The notes under the pieces are model-generated. The model saw only the letters and a program-made list of their open reading frames with translations. It ran no database searches and was not told the origin of the DNA. DNA of 55,695 nucleotides. Source: Mucilaginibacter psychrotolerans (GTDB taxonomy: Bacteria > Bacteroidota > Bacteroidia > Sphingobacteriales > Sphingobacteriaceae). The stretch spans positions 1-55,695 of the forward strand of contig NZ_SOZE01000036.1 in NCBI RefSeq assembly GCF_004519315.1, in the 5' to 3' direction. Every line of letters starts with the position of its first letter. The stretch's first letter is position 1. A program made the translations under genes and the position numbers. Shown in pieces: positions 17,991 to 27,000 of this stretch.

Positions 17991-19115
17991 ATGGGTGTTT
18001 TGAGACTATTGCTGGCTTTGTCTGTTGTGGCTTCCCATATCGGACCAATATTCGGCTTTCAAATGACTGGCGGTTCATTGGCTGTGCAATCATTTTTTAT
18101 GATTTCAGGATTTTATATGTCGTTGATCCTGAATGAAAAGTATATCGGCATAAACAGCTCATTCAAATTATTTATTACAAACAGGCTGTTAAAAATATAT
18201 CCGCTTTATTTTTCAGTATTGATATTGAGCTTACTTGTTTGTTTAATCGTTGGTTTTACGTCCGCGGACCACGATATACCCGTTTTTAATCTTTACGAGG
18301 CTACAAAACCTAATGGGTTAACCTGGGCATATCTTATCACAACCAATATCATTATCTGGGGACAGGATATTGTCATGTTTATGGGAATTAGTCCTCAAAA
18401 TGGGGCTTTATATTTAACGGGTAACTTCTGGAATACTTCACCCGCCCTATACAATTTTCTATTTATACCCCAGGGCTGGTCTTTAGCCCTTGAGCTCACC
18501 TTTTACTTATGCGCACCATATCTCCTAAGGAAAAGGACAAGTTGGATACTTACTGTAGTCATGCTTTCACTTTTAATCAGAATAGTGACATTTTATTCGC
18601 TCAGTCTACAGAATGATCCATGGACTTATCGGTTCTTTCCATGTGAACTGATGTTCTTCTTATTAGGGGCAATTTCCTACAGGATTTATACTGAATATAG
18701 AGACATTAAAATACCAACGTATGCAGGTCTAATTTTACAAACTTCTATTATTGTTATTACTATAGCATTTGCACTATTACCACAATTTCCTATCCAGGCA
18801 TTTCATTTTCAGGTCCGCGATGTTTTGTATCTTTTTTTGATATTAATATCAATGCCGTTTCTTTTTATCTTTACTAAAAATTATAGGTTCGATTCAAAGA
18901 TCGGTGAATTGTCTTACACGGTCTATCTGGTACACTTGTTAGTGGCCAAATTGCTTTATACATTCGGTCCTGAATTGTTAAAAACCCCCGCCTTCATCGC
19001 CCTTATATCTATCTTATTAAGCTTTTTTTTAAATCTCGCAATCGCAGTCCCAATTGAAAGGCAACGGCAAAAAAGAATCAAGAAAATCGATGTTGCCCAA
19101 GTTGGAGTACTATAA
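17991..19115 (+). CDS. Acyltransferase 3 family membrane protein
   Basis: Encodes 374 residues with about ten transmembrane helices. The start MGVLRLLLALSVVASHIGP carries the family's conserved His, and SFFMISGFYMSLIL matches the second conserved block. The C-terminus is basic (RQRQKRIKKID). Members O-acetylate or otherwise acylate surface glycans. It begins 34 bp after the transglutaminase-like gene, ending the rightward EPS set, so modification of the exported polysaccharide is the likely job. Confidence 0.85.
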   Translation: MGVLRLLLALSVVASHIGPIFGFQMTGGSLAVQSFFMISGFYMSLILNEKYIGINSSFKLFITNRLLKIYPLYFSVLILSLLVCLIVGFTSADHDIPVFNLYEATKPNGLTWAYLITTNIIIWGQDIVMFMGISPQNGALYLTGNFWNTSPALYNFLFIPQGWSLALELTFYLCAPYLLRKRTSWILTVVMLSLLIRIVTFYSLSLQNDPWTYRFFPCELMFFLLGAISYRIYTEYRDIKIPTYAGLILQTSIIVITIAFALLPQFPIQAFHFQVRDVLYLFLILISMPFLFIFTKNYRFDSKIGELSYTVYLVHLLVAKLLYTFGPELLKTPAFIALISILLSFFLNLAIAVPIERQRQKRIKKIDVAQVGVL

Positions 19116-19255
19116 AATTAAATTTGTTCAAACGCATTGCCGCAATTTCGCATCGTTACAACCTGCTGAAAATCAATAAGTAGAGAGCTTACTGGAGATG
19201 TAATTTTCGTTATTTATCAGAATTTGCCGTTACTTGTCAAAAAATGACCAAGCGG

Positions 19256-19516
19256 TTATAAGCTGACAATATCATGTACGTGATTAAAAAATGTCTCTTC
19301 TTTTCCTAGGTTGGTTTTCAGGTAAAATTTTAATTGGTAATCGTATAACTCGTCGTATTCCGCCAGTTCTATCTGGTAAACCTTTAAGAGGAAAAAGTTG
19401 TCTTCCAACTTTCTATTACTGAACCATGGCCTACCAATATCATATTGATGAGGAGAAAAATCGAAGGGACTGCGGAACTTGAAGTGGTTATTATATATCG
19501 GCATAGCAGTATGCAT
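19256..19516 (-). CDS. Hypothetical protein or C-terminal fragment
   Basis: Encodes 86 residues rich in aromatic and charged residues (HFKFRSPFDFSPHQYDIG, NFFLLKVYQIELAEYDELY). No signal peptide, membrane segment or known motif is seen. It looks protein-like in composition, but it may be a fragment of a larger gene: the upstream sequence turns into non-coding, tRNA-like material. It is not obviously linked to either EPS gene set. Confidence 0.4.
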   Translation of the reverse strand: MHTAMPIYNNHFKFRSPFDFSPHQYDIGRPWFSNRKLEDNFFLLKVYQIELAEYDELYDYQLKFYLKTNLGKEETFFNHVHDIVSL

Positions 19517-19546
19517 ATATTGAACAACGCCAAAAATGGTGATAAG

Positions 19547-19702
19547 GTTTAAATGGTTTAAACTCCATAATAATCGCGGGGTTCGATTCCCCTATGGGCT
19601 AACGATTTATCTCAGCCCCAACAGGACAAAAGTCGAACCGCCTTCTCATTGATTTATACATTTCGCAGCGATGTAAGTCGGTTCAAGCCGATTATGGGAG
19701 CC
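19547..19702 (+). other. tRNA 3'-end-like remnants (possible old attachment site)
   Basis: A perfect palindrome GTTTAAA-TGG-TTTAAAC (19547-19563) is followed by GGGGTTCGATTCCCC (19578-19592) and TATGGGCTA, which is the shape of a tRNA T-arm plus acceptor 3' strand. The matching 5' half is absent. About 90 bp further, TCGGTTCAAGCCGATTATGG has a weaker T-arm-like form. Integrative elements leave such 3' halves as attachment remnants, so this may mark an old junction inside the island. Confidence 0.4.
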
Positions 19703-19794
19703 GCAAATGGGCAAACACGAGAAATTCGTCGCTTGCTCTATCTTTTTTGCTTATTTGCTTTTTACCAGGCAGATACAAATTGGTGAATGGTGAA

Positions 19795-21179
19795 TTAATC
19801 TGATGGTAACAGGTCAGTCCGATACTTTTTGGTGATTTCCTCCGCCAGTATAATGCCGTCTTCAATAGCATTTTCCATCCCATAATTAAAATGCAAGGAT
19901 GCTATCCTGCCGGTAATATAAAGGTTTCTAAACCCGACCAATTGATCTAACAGCTTAGTCCGGCTATCCTCCAGATCTAAATCGGGAATTTGGAATGCAT
20001 CTGCAACCTTCTTTATGGTATGATCGATTACATTTAAATTGATGTATAGATTCGTTTTTTTTATTTCCTGCTCCAAAAAAAGCATTAAATCACTATCGCC
20101 GTAATTCCATATCAAGTCAGTTTTATCGCACCATATTTCAACTAAAAGTATGTTAAAGGTGTCTGACTCATCAGGTTTAAACTCGTTAAAATTTGTGATT
20201 CTTGTAATCTTTATCAGATCTGAATAGATATAAATACATTGGCCTTCGGCAGCTTGGTCAAAATGTACTTTTAAATATACGAGGATGTCACTCCTGAAGT
20301 TCATTGCTGCGTGTGGTATAATAGAGAGGCCTTCCTGCGTTTTTAATAAGCCAATTAGCGATAGAACCGGGATAGTGCAAATAATAAGGTCATATTCCTT
20401 GGTAGTTCCATCGGCCAAAACCAATTGAGTTCTGCTGTCTTGGGACGCCGTGCTTACCAATTTATTGATGGAAATCCCTAAATAAAATTTTCCGCCTTGT
20501 AACTCAGTTTGGCATTTTAGTGCATTCCACAGATCGGAAAAGCCATTGGTGGGATAGACGTAATTTGCAGGTTCTTTTTTAGTTGGAGCCGCTGAGTTAA
20601 TTTGCGTGCAATTAAACGTACCGGCGAAGAAAAGTCATTAAACCCTAAAAGCGCTTTAGCAAACACATCTGATACCTGGTCGCTGTTCAGCGACCATAAC
20701 TTGGCCGAAAAACTTTCAAAAAAGTTTTTGTACAAAAATTCGCCCAGATATTTTTTAACAAATATGCCGGCAGTACCATTGTTAGGCGTTGGGGCAGAGA
20801 ACACTTGTTTTAGCATACCGGCTGTTGCTGCTAATAATTGCTTAACGCTAAGTTTTTTGATAAGATCTGCCGGGCCTGGAGGGTATATAAAAAGTTTGTT
20901 TAAGCTAAGGATAAATGTTCGGCGCTTATACGTCTTGTATTTTCCGGCAAGTGCTGTTAGTACCAATTCCTTCACGGCTGCCTTGTTACCGATATCTAAA
21001 AAATGAGGTCCGATTTCGATGTTCCTATCCCATAATCTGATCGATTTGGCAAAACCGCCAACGTCTTTAGCCGTATCGTAAACATCAACAACAAAGCCGT
21101 TTTTTGTAAGCTGATGGGCTGTGGTCAGCCCGGCGGGCCCTGCACCCAAAACTGCAATTTTGATTGGGTTTTTACTCAT
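19795..21179 (-). pseudogene. FAD-dependent oxidoreductase (protoporphyrinogen oxidase/UGM-like), frameshifted
   Basis: The N-terminal piece has the dinucleotide-binding motif IAVLGAGPAGLTTAHQL and the GG motif region KDVGGFAKSIRLW, and runs to about 20600 before ending out of frame at 20517. In another frame the sequence continues EPANYVYPTNGFSDLWNAL, then STASQDSRTQLVLADG, and ends with NLYITGRIASLHFNYGMENAIEDG, the typical FAD-contacting C-terminus. The whole would be about 460 residues. A one-base change near 20600 explains the break. The family includes flavoenzymes acting on sugar nucleotides or isoprenoid-linked intermediates. It is last in the leftward EPS operon, 50 bp after the sugar transferase gene. 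Confidence 0.75.
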
Positions 21180-21229
21180 TATGATTGATTAAACAATAGG
21201 ATTGATAATGGGTCCAAATCAATGATAAA

Positions 21230-21826
21230 TTAATTTTTATTGACGGCATTTACTGATTGCAGTAATATCGCCAAATCTAATTTAAGCGAGAGTGAGCGGA
21301 TGTAAAACAAATCGTATTTAAATTTCATACGTTCCTCATCTAAGGTGGTCGTATATCCCTGTCTAACTTGGGCAAGCCCCGTTATGCCTGGGCGTATCTC
21401 GTGCCGCTTATTATAATGGGGGATATTTTGCAAATAATAGTCGTAAAAATTAACCGGTACAGGGCGTGGACCAATCAAACTCATATCGCCTATCAGTATA
21501 TTATACAACTGCGGTAATTCATCTAAGCGATACTTTCGGATAAATTTGCCGCTACGGGTAACACGCTCATCTGCCTCCAGGGTAAGGAAGGACGAGTCGG
21601 CACCTGTATACATGCTTCTGAATTTGTAGATTTTAAAAAGTTTGCCGTCTTTACCTGGGCGTAATTGATTGAAAAACACACTTCCTGCAGAATCGAATTT
21701 GATCCAGACAAATAAAAGCAAGAACAATACAATCAAAACTGGTAAAAATAACAGGATTAAAAGCACTTCTACACTTCTGCGAATAGCGAGGTATGTCCAG
21801 TTTACTTTATACTGTGAATCGCTCAT
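21230..21826 (-). CDS. Undecaprenyl-phosphate sugar-1-phosphate transferase (WcaJ/WbaP family)
   Basis: Start chosen at the ATG of 21824-21826 (MSDSQYKVNWTYLAIRR), 4 bp after the deacetylase stop; a longer frame would overlap that gene. This gives 198 residues. One N-terminal membrane hairpin (VLLILLFLPVLIVLFLLLFVW) is followed by the bacterial sugar transferase domain: VFFNQLRPGKDGKLFKIYKF, RSMYTGADS, RKYRLDELPQLYNIL, GDMSLIGPRPVPV and HEIRPGITGLAQV. The family moves a sugar-1-phosphate from a nucleotide sugar to undecaprenyl phosphate, starting repeat-unit synthesis at the cytoplasmic membrane. It is the probable initiator of this EPS. Confidence 0.9.
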   Translation of the reverse strand: MSDSQYKVNWTYLAIRRSVEVLLILLFLPVLIVLFLLLFVWIKFDSAGSVFFNQLRPGKDGKLFKIYKFRSMYTGADSSFLTLEADERVTRSGKFIRKYRLDELPQLYNILIGDMSLIGPRPVPVNFYDYYLQNIPHYNKRHEIRPGITGLAQVRQGYTTTLDEERMKFKYDLFYIRSLSLKLDLAILLQSVNAVNKN

Positions 21827-21830
21827 TGTC

Positions 21831-22661
21831 TTAACCAGTTTGTTGTTCAGAAAGTATATCCTGTAGCGAAGTAAACTCAAAGTCCTGCAAAAGCCGTTCA
21901 ATTTTACCGAAGGTTGATGCAAGGTTTGTATAATGCCTCATCGCCTTAAAGACAGGCAATTTGATACGAGGGATCTCCGTGTCTATCTCCCAGGGATGGG
22001 TATAAAAAATGTAGGACCTTCCTGATTTTATTACGCTGTTAACTAATTGTTTATAAAAAAAATAGGGTAAAAAGCGCAGGTACGCACCACCGCTGCAAGG
22101 TATGTTCCTATTAAATAGCACAGCGCAAGAAAGGGGGATTTCCGTTAACCCGTTTTGTGGCGAATAAATGGAAAGTGGCGCGTCGCCAATGCCATAATCA
22201 GGGTGTACACTAGTTGGGTATACCGACGAATCGTACGTAAATCCAAGTTTTTTAAGTATATCAAAGGCCCATTTTGTTGAATTTACAACCGTAAAGGCAG
22301 GGGCCCGGTAGCCGGTTGGTTTAACGCCGCAGGCACGTTCAATTGCATTGACCGACTTTAATAAGTCCTCTTCAAAAAAATCGGATGTTATACCAGTTAA
22401 TAGTTTATGTGAATACCCGTGTGATGCTATCTCATGCCCATCAGCAGCAACTTTCTGTATCAGCTCCGGGTAACGGTCTGCTACCCAACCTAAAACAAAG
22501 AATGTCGCTTTACGGTTGTACTTTTTCAATAAATCTAACAGGCGTAGGGTAGGTGCCGTAACACGCCCTTCCTGCTTATCCCAGTCTTCATATTTAATTT
22601 CGCCTATCAGGTTATGAGAGCAAAACCAATCCTCTAAATCAACGGTAAAGGCATTCTTCAT
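21831..22661 (-). CDS. Polysaccharide deacetylase, DUF3473/XrtA-associated type
   Basis: Encodes 276 residues. NodB-fold motifs: FTVDLEDWF with the catalytic Asp pair, HEIASHGYSH with the metal-binding His residues, and GYRAPAF. The C-terminal half (SIYSPQNGLTEIPLSCAV ... GGAYLRFLPYFFYKQLV ... FYTHPWEID) matches the DUF3473 extension found in deacetylases of EPS loci. There is no signal peptide. It removes N-acetyl groups from glycan. It sits 2 bp after the epimerase stop and 4 bp before the sugar transferase, so all three are one operon. No exosortase gene is visible despite the usual association of this subfamily. Confidence 0.9.
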   Translation of the reverse strand: MKNAFTVDLEDWFCSHNLIGEIKYEDWDKQEGRVTAPTLRLLDLLKKYNRKATFFVLGWVADRYPELIQKVAADGHEIASHGYSHKLLTGITSDFFEEDLLKSVNAIERACGVKPTGYRAPAFTVVNSTKWAFDILKKLGFTYDSSVYPTSVHPDYGIGDAPLSIYSPQNGLTEIPLSCAVLFNRNIPCSGGAYLRFLPYFFYKQLVNSVIKSGRSYIFYTHPWEIDTEIPRIKLPVFKAMRHYTNLASTFGKIERLLQDFEFTSLQDILSEQQTG

Positions 22662-22663
22662 AG

Positions 22664-23638
22664 TTAATCACCAAGATGACTTTTTACGTCTAATTCTGTT
22701 AGCATCTCGTTTACGGATGTTTGCCATGAGATGAGGGGTGACCAGCCTGTTAATGCCCGGATTTTTTCTATATTGGGCTGCCTGCTGTGAATTTCAATTT
22801 TTCCGATCCTCTCCGGCGGTAACTTTGTATAAACTAATTCCGACTTGCTATTGCTGGTTTCAACAATGTACAACGCAAGCTCTTGAATAGTAGTGGTTAC
22901 ATCTTGGCCGATATTATATACATTGCCCCATGCTTTGGGTTCCTGTATTAATGCCGTTACCGCGGTTAAAAAATCTTTAACGTTACAAAACCCGCGTGTT
23001 TGTAGACCATCGCCATATAATGTTAATGGATTGCCGGATAGCGCCGCATCTATAAATGTGGGTACCACCATACCAAATTCTTTACGCTGCCCTTGGCCAA
23101 TGACGTTAAAGAGCCTGGCTATAATTACCGGGACACCTTTTAGATTGTTATAATTAAGGCAACTTACCTCATTGGCCATTTTTGATATCACGTAGGCGCT
23201 GCGCCCTTGGTTAGTTGTATAAGCACTTAAAGGGTCGGTTTCAGCAAACGGGACGCCCTTAGACTGCCCATAAACTTCAGATGTGCTTGCAAAAAAAACT
23301 TTACATTCTTTTTTATGTGCAACGTCTAACACGGCTGTCATACTATCCAAGTTGTTTGTGAAAGTATCATGCGAATTGGCAAAAACTTTTTTTACTCCTA
23401 CAGTAGCCGCTAAATGAAATATGATATCGCCTTCTGCCGCTTTATCAGCCCATGATGCATGATCTTGTACGCTACAGGTTATCGTGGTTAACTTTGGGTG
23501 ATTTTTAACAGAGCTTAAATTATCTGCTGAGCCAGTAGAAAAATTATCAATAGCAACTATTTCGTAATTAAGTTTTAATAATTCTTTTGTAAGGTTTGAA
23601 CCGATAAATCCGGCCGCGCCTGTGATAATCATTTTCAT
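22664..23638 (-). CDS. NAD-dependent nucleotide-sugar epimerase/dehydratase
   Basis: Start chosen at 23638 (MKMIITGAAGFIGSNL), because the nine residues before it do not fit the Rossmann fold; 324 residues. Glycine motif GAAGFIGS, then VAIDNFSTG and IFHLAATVGV. The catalytic set is FASTSEVYG (Ser) and YVISKMANE (Tyr/Lys). The substrate end contains LYGDGLQTRGFCNVKDF. This is the extended SDR family of UDP-glucose/UDP-glucuronate 4-epimerases and decarboxylases; the exact sugar cannot be told. It is the first gene of the leftward EPS operon and supplies a nucleotide sugar. Confidence 0.9.
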   Translation of the reverse strand: MKMIITGAAGFIGSNLTKELLKLNYEIVAIDNFSTGSADNLSSVKNHPKLTTITCSVQDHASWADKAAEGDIIFHLAATVGVKKVFANSHDTFTNNLDSMTAVLDVAHKKECKVFFASTSEVYGQSKGVPFAETDPLSAYTTNQGRSAYVISKMANEVSCLNYNNLKGVPVIIARLFNVIGQGQRKEFGMVVPTFIDAALSGNPLTLYGDGLQTRGFCNVKDFLTAVTALIQEPKAWGNVYNIGQDVTTTIQELALYIVETSNSKSELVYTKLPPERIGKIEIHSRQPNIEKIRALTGWSPLISWQTSVNEMLTELDVKSHLGD

Positions 23639-24036
23639 AGATGGGTAGACATACAGTCCATTCAATATACACTAATTATTTAATTTACAAGGCTATTGAA
23701 TTGGCACTACAAGAGCCAAAAAATTACAACCCTGTATAATCCGAAACATTCCGATTTACGGTATACTTTAAATGTTCCAATCTGGATTTAGATCCTACCA
23801 AAAAACAACGACTTCAAAATCAAGAGGAATCACCGGGTGGGTGTTGACCGGCCTGATCAATATTTTCAAAAATCAAATAGTTACTGCAACAAAGCTGGAA
23901 CAAGGAATATAATTTTTTAACCGGAAATACATATGATCTGTCAGTACATTGGGGGAATCACCCCCCACGCCGGCTGTAAAATCTGAGCTTACTTTTCAGC
24001 AACGCCAATTTACGGCTATCTGCTTTGCAGATTTAA
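23639..24036. other. Intergenic region between EPS operon and giant operon
   Basis: AT-rich, with no gene seen. It holds the promoter region of the EPS operon near its right-hand start and the downstream side of the giant-gene operon. A GGGGGAATCACCCCCC run at 23950-23965 forms a small GC-rich hairpin. Confidence 0.4.
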
Positions 24037-24073
24037 CTTATGATACCTGCTTCACCGAAACAGGTATCATAAG
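24037..24073 (-). terminator. Hairpin at the 3' end of the giant-gene operon
   Basis: A perfect 13-bp inverted repeat, CTTATGATACCTG (24037-24049) and CAGGTATCATAAG (24061-24073), has an 11-base loop and stands 20 bp beyond the stop of the last giant gene. The T-run is weak (TTAAAT), so it may act as an mRNA-stabilising 3' hairpin as well as a terminator. Confidence 0.7.
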
Positions 24074-24093
24074 TCACTGAAGCATAACTGAAA

Positions 24094-27000
24094 TTAGTTA
24101 TCAATACATTCCTGTATGATAAAGCCACTCACGGTTGCTTTGTCAAACATCTGGTCATAACATGTAAAAACAATTTTCATTCCTTCATAACCGTCCGCCG
24201 CAGTGCCAGAAGTATCTGGCAGGCTATATAAACCTGGTTTTAGGTTAGTGATCTGAACAAATTGGGTGATGTTTTCACCGGGGTCGAAAATTGCAATTGA
24301 TCCGTTATTTCCCTCGATCACTGTCCTTTGCCCATCATTGGTGTTATACTGCCAACCAGTGGTTATAACATTATAAATTTTTGTAGGGTCAGCTTTCAGC
24401 AGCGTAAATATCAATTTCTTCGCACCCATTACAGCGTTGGTTGCCCGAACAGTTGCAGGAAACAGGGAATTTAATGGATCGGTTATTTTTATCTGATTCC
24501 CGACAGTTGCATTGATCAAATCCTGCAAATGACTATCCGGATAGTGTTCGATGAAAGTGAAATTATAGCCGGTATCGACGTTATTGATATCTCTAACAGG
24601 AGTTACGCTATTGCTAGCGTTCCCGAACCTCGTTGACATATTGACGTCTGTCCAAGATGCCAGGCCGCTTGGCGAACCTGTAACAGCCAGGTTGATCTGC
24701 ATAGTCTTGACAAGTAGATTGCTATCGTGGTAGCGGTTAGTGATCGCCTTATTAGTGAATCCGGCAAGCTTGACACCATATACTGATTCCAGCGTGCCAT
24801 TGACTCCATCGTACGCCATTCTCAACACCGTTGACGGCGATGTAAATGCAGAGTTTAAATAAATGCGCATGACCGTGTTATCAGACGGGTCAAGCGTAAT
24901 CGAAAGCCCCGAACGTAATGCCGGTGCGCCTGATACCGTTTCAATAATCGTAAAGTTACCCTGCTGGCCCGCCGGATCAGACATCGGTAAGCTGAACCTA
25001 AGTGTCAACCGATCGCCAGGGTAATTGGTTTCCACGCTGGTGATAACCGGGGCGGTAATCGTAATAGGGTCGGTTGTTTCGCTGGTTTTCAATGTGTAAT
25101 CGCCATAGTCCAAACCCTTAAAGGCACGTAGTTTGTAGTAGTAAGTCGTATTGGCAGCCAGTCCAATATCTGTATAGTTGGATTCTGAAGCTGATATGGT
25201 AGCAATTTTCGAATAAGTGCCAGCCGGATCAGTTATGCTCCGCCACAATTCGAACCCTTGTATATAGGCAGTATCTGCCGCACCGTAAGACCACCCTAAT
25301 TTAACAGTGCTTGGAGACTTACTAATTACAGCAAACCCGGATGGAACCGCGATGACTTTAGCAGTAACACCGCCATATACAGCAGATTGATCTGAAGAAA
25401 TTGCCCCAACCTTAAACTGCAGCTTATAGAAATATGTCGTGTATTCATCGAGCCCTGTATCCGTAAAACTACCGTTATCAATGTAGGCGTCATGGATTTG
25501 CGTAAAATTTGCATCCGGTTGCAAGCTTCGTAAAATAACGGTACTGTTAAGGCCTATATTGGCATCCTTCCAGGAAAGGATCAGTTCTGAACTGGATGCG
25601 GCCCTTACAGTTACATCAGAAGGATTGATCAGTTTCGTGGCCCCGATCCTATTTGTATAAACGAACGTCGGCGTAGTCGTGATCTTGACATTGGCCTTGC
25701 GGATATCCCCGCTAACCTCGGTGCTAAGGCTTCCCGCTGTCCCGTTTTCTGCATGCGTGATATGAAGGTTTTCAAACTCCAGGTAGTTCACATTGATATC
25801 CGTTGCTTCGACGTAAATGTCTGCATGGAAGGTCGGATCATTGTATTTGCTTCCTAACCAAACTACCAGCATAGACTTTTTAGCAGGATCGTCAGAAGTA
25901 TACGCAAAGCAATATAGTTCCGGATTGTTATTGTTTACGACTACATCTGCCGTCTGCGCAATACCGGCCACGACACATGCATGGGCAAACCGGTAACCAG
26001 CGATTGCCTTCCTGAATGCCACAGTATACCAATATGCTGTTAACGGCTGGTCCGTGGGGTTAATGCCGCTATTATCAAAGTAACCACTTGTTGCGAAGTT
26101 GCTGTATACTTCGGGAGTTGTCAGCGGGAACTGGCTTAAATAAGCATAGCCAAAATAAGCATATTGAATGAAACGATCAATTTGCATCCAGTCAGCAACT
26201 AAAAAAGCCCTCAATATGTAAACAGCTTTCATCCAACCCCGCGTTGCCAGATCGGGATGGTCCGGTGAGAACGCGCTGCCATAATGTTCATCGTAGCCGT
26301 ATTCCCCTATCCAGAATTCTATGTTTTGCATCGTAGGGGTACTGGTCCTCCAGATAATATAGTCCTTAACGTAGTCCATAAAGTAGCCTTGTTCGGGCGG
26401 CAGGGAATATATACCGATAAGCCCATAGATACTTTGGCCACCGACAGATGTATTGTACAAGTGCTGCTGTATCGCATCTATCGGATAATCACCGTAGCCC
26501 CTGTTTACATCCCACCATCTAAACATAGCCTTGATGTAACCGATTTGATTTCCGGTTAAACCGGCCATCACAATCTTTGCATTAGGATCTACCTCCTTAA
26601 TACCGAATCCGGGGCCTAATAAACCCTTATGCCCATCCCAGCAGGCAGAAATGATACAAGCCAGTTCTTCAGGATTTGTATAGCGGCTGTCACTTGTACT
26701 GGCAGCATCACACTCATTCAATCCAATCTCATAGTAACGAACGAGCCCCATCGACTTTTTAATCTCCTGGTCACTATTCAAACGGAAATAGCTATCTGGT
26801 ATAACTGTTCCATCCTCATGCCCATGGCCCCACCTGGCAGCTACCTGGCCATAAAACTGGGCAATGAATTTATAATTCAAGGGGTTGGTTGTCTGAGTAA
26901 TATCGACGGCACTTACCCCGGGATCGGTTGGCTTCCTTACTTTAGCGGCATCAAAAGTCGATCCGGCCGGCGCTAAAAATACAGGCCCGGATACCAGTGA

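Noticed and set aside
21831..22661. Complete exosortase/PEP-CTERM system suggested by the deacetylase subtype
   Set aside because: No exosortase gene or PEP-CTERM tails were found on nearby proteins.
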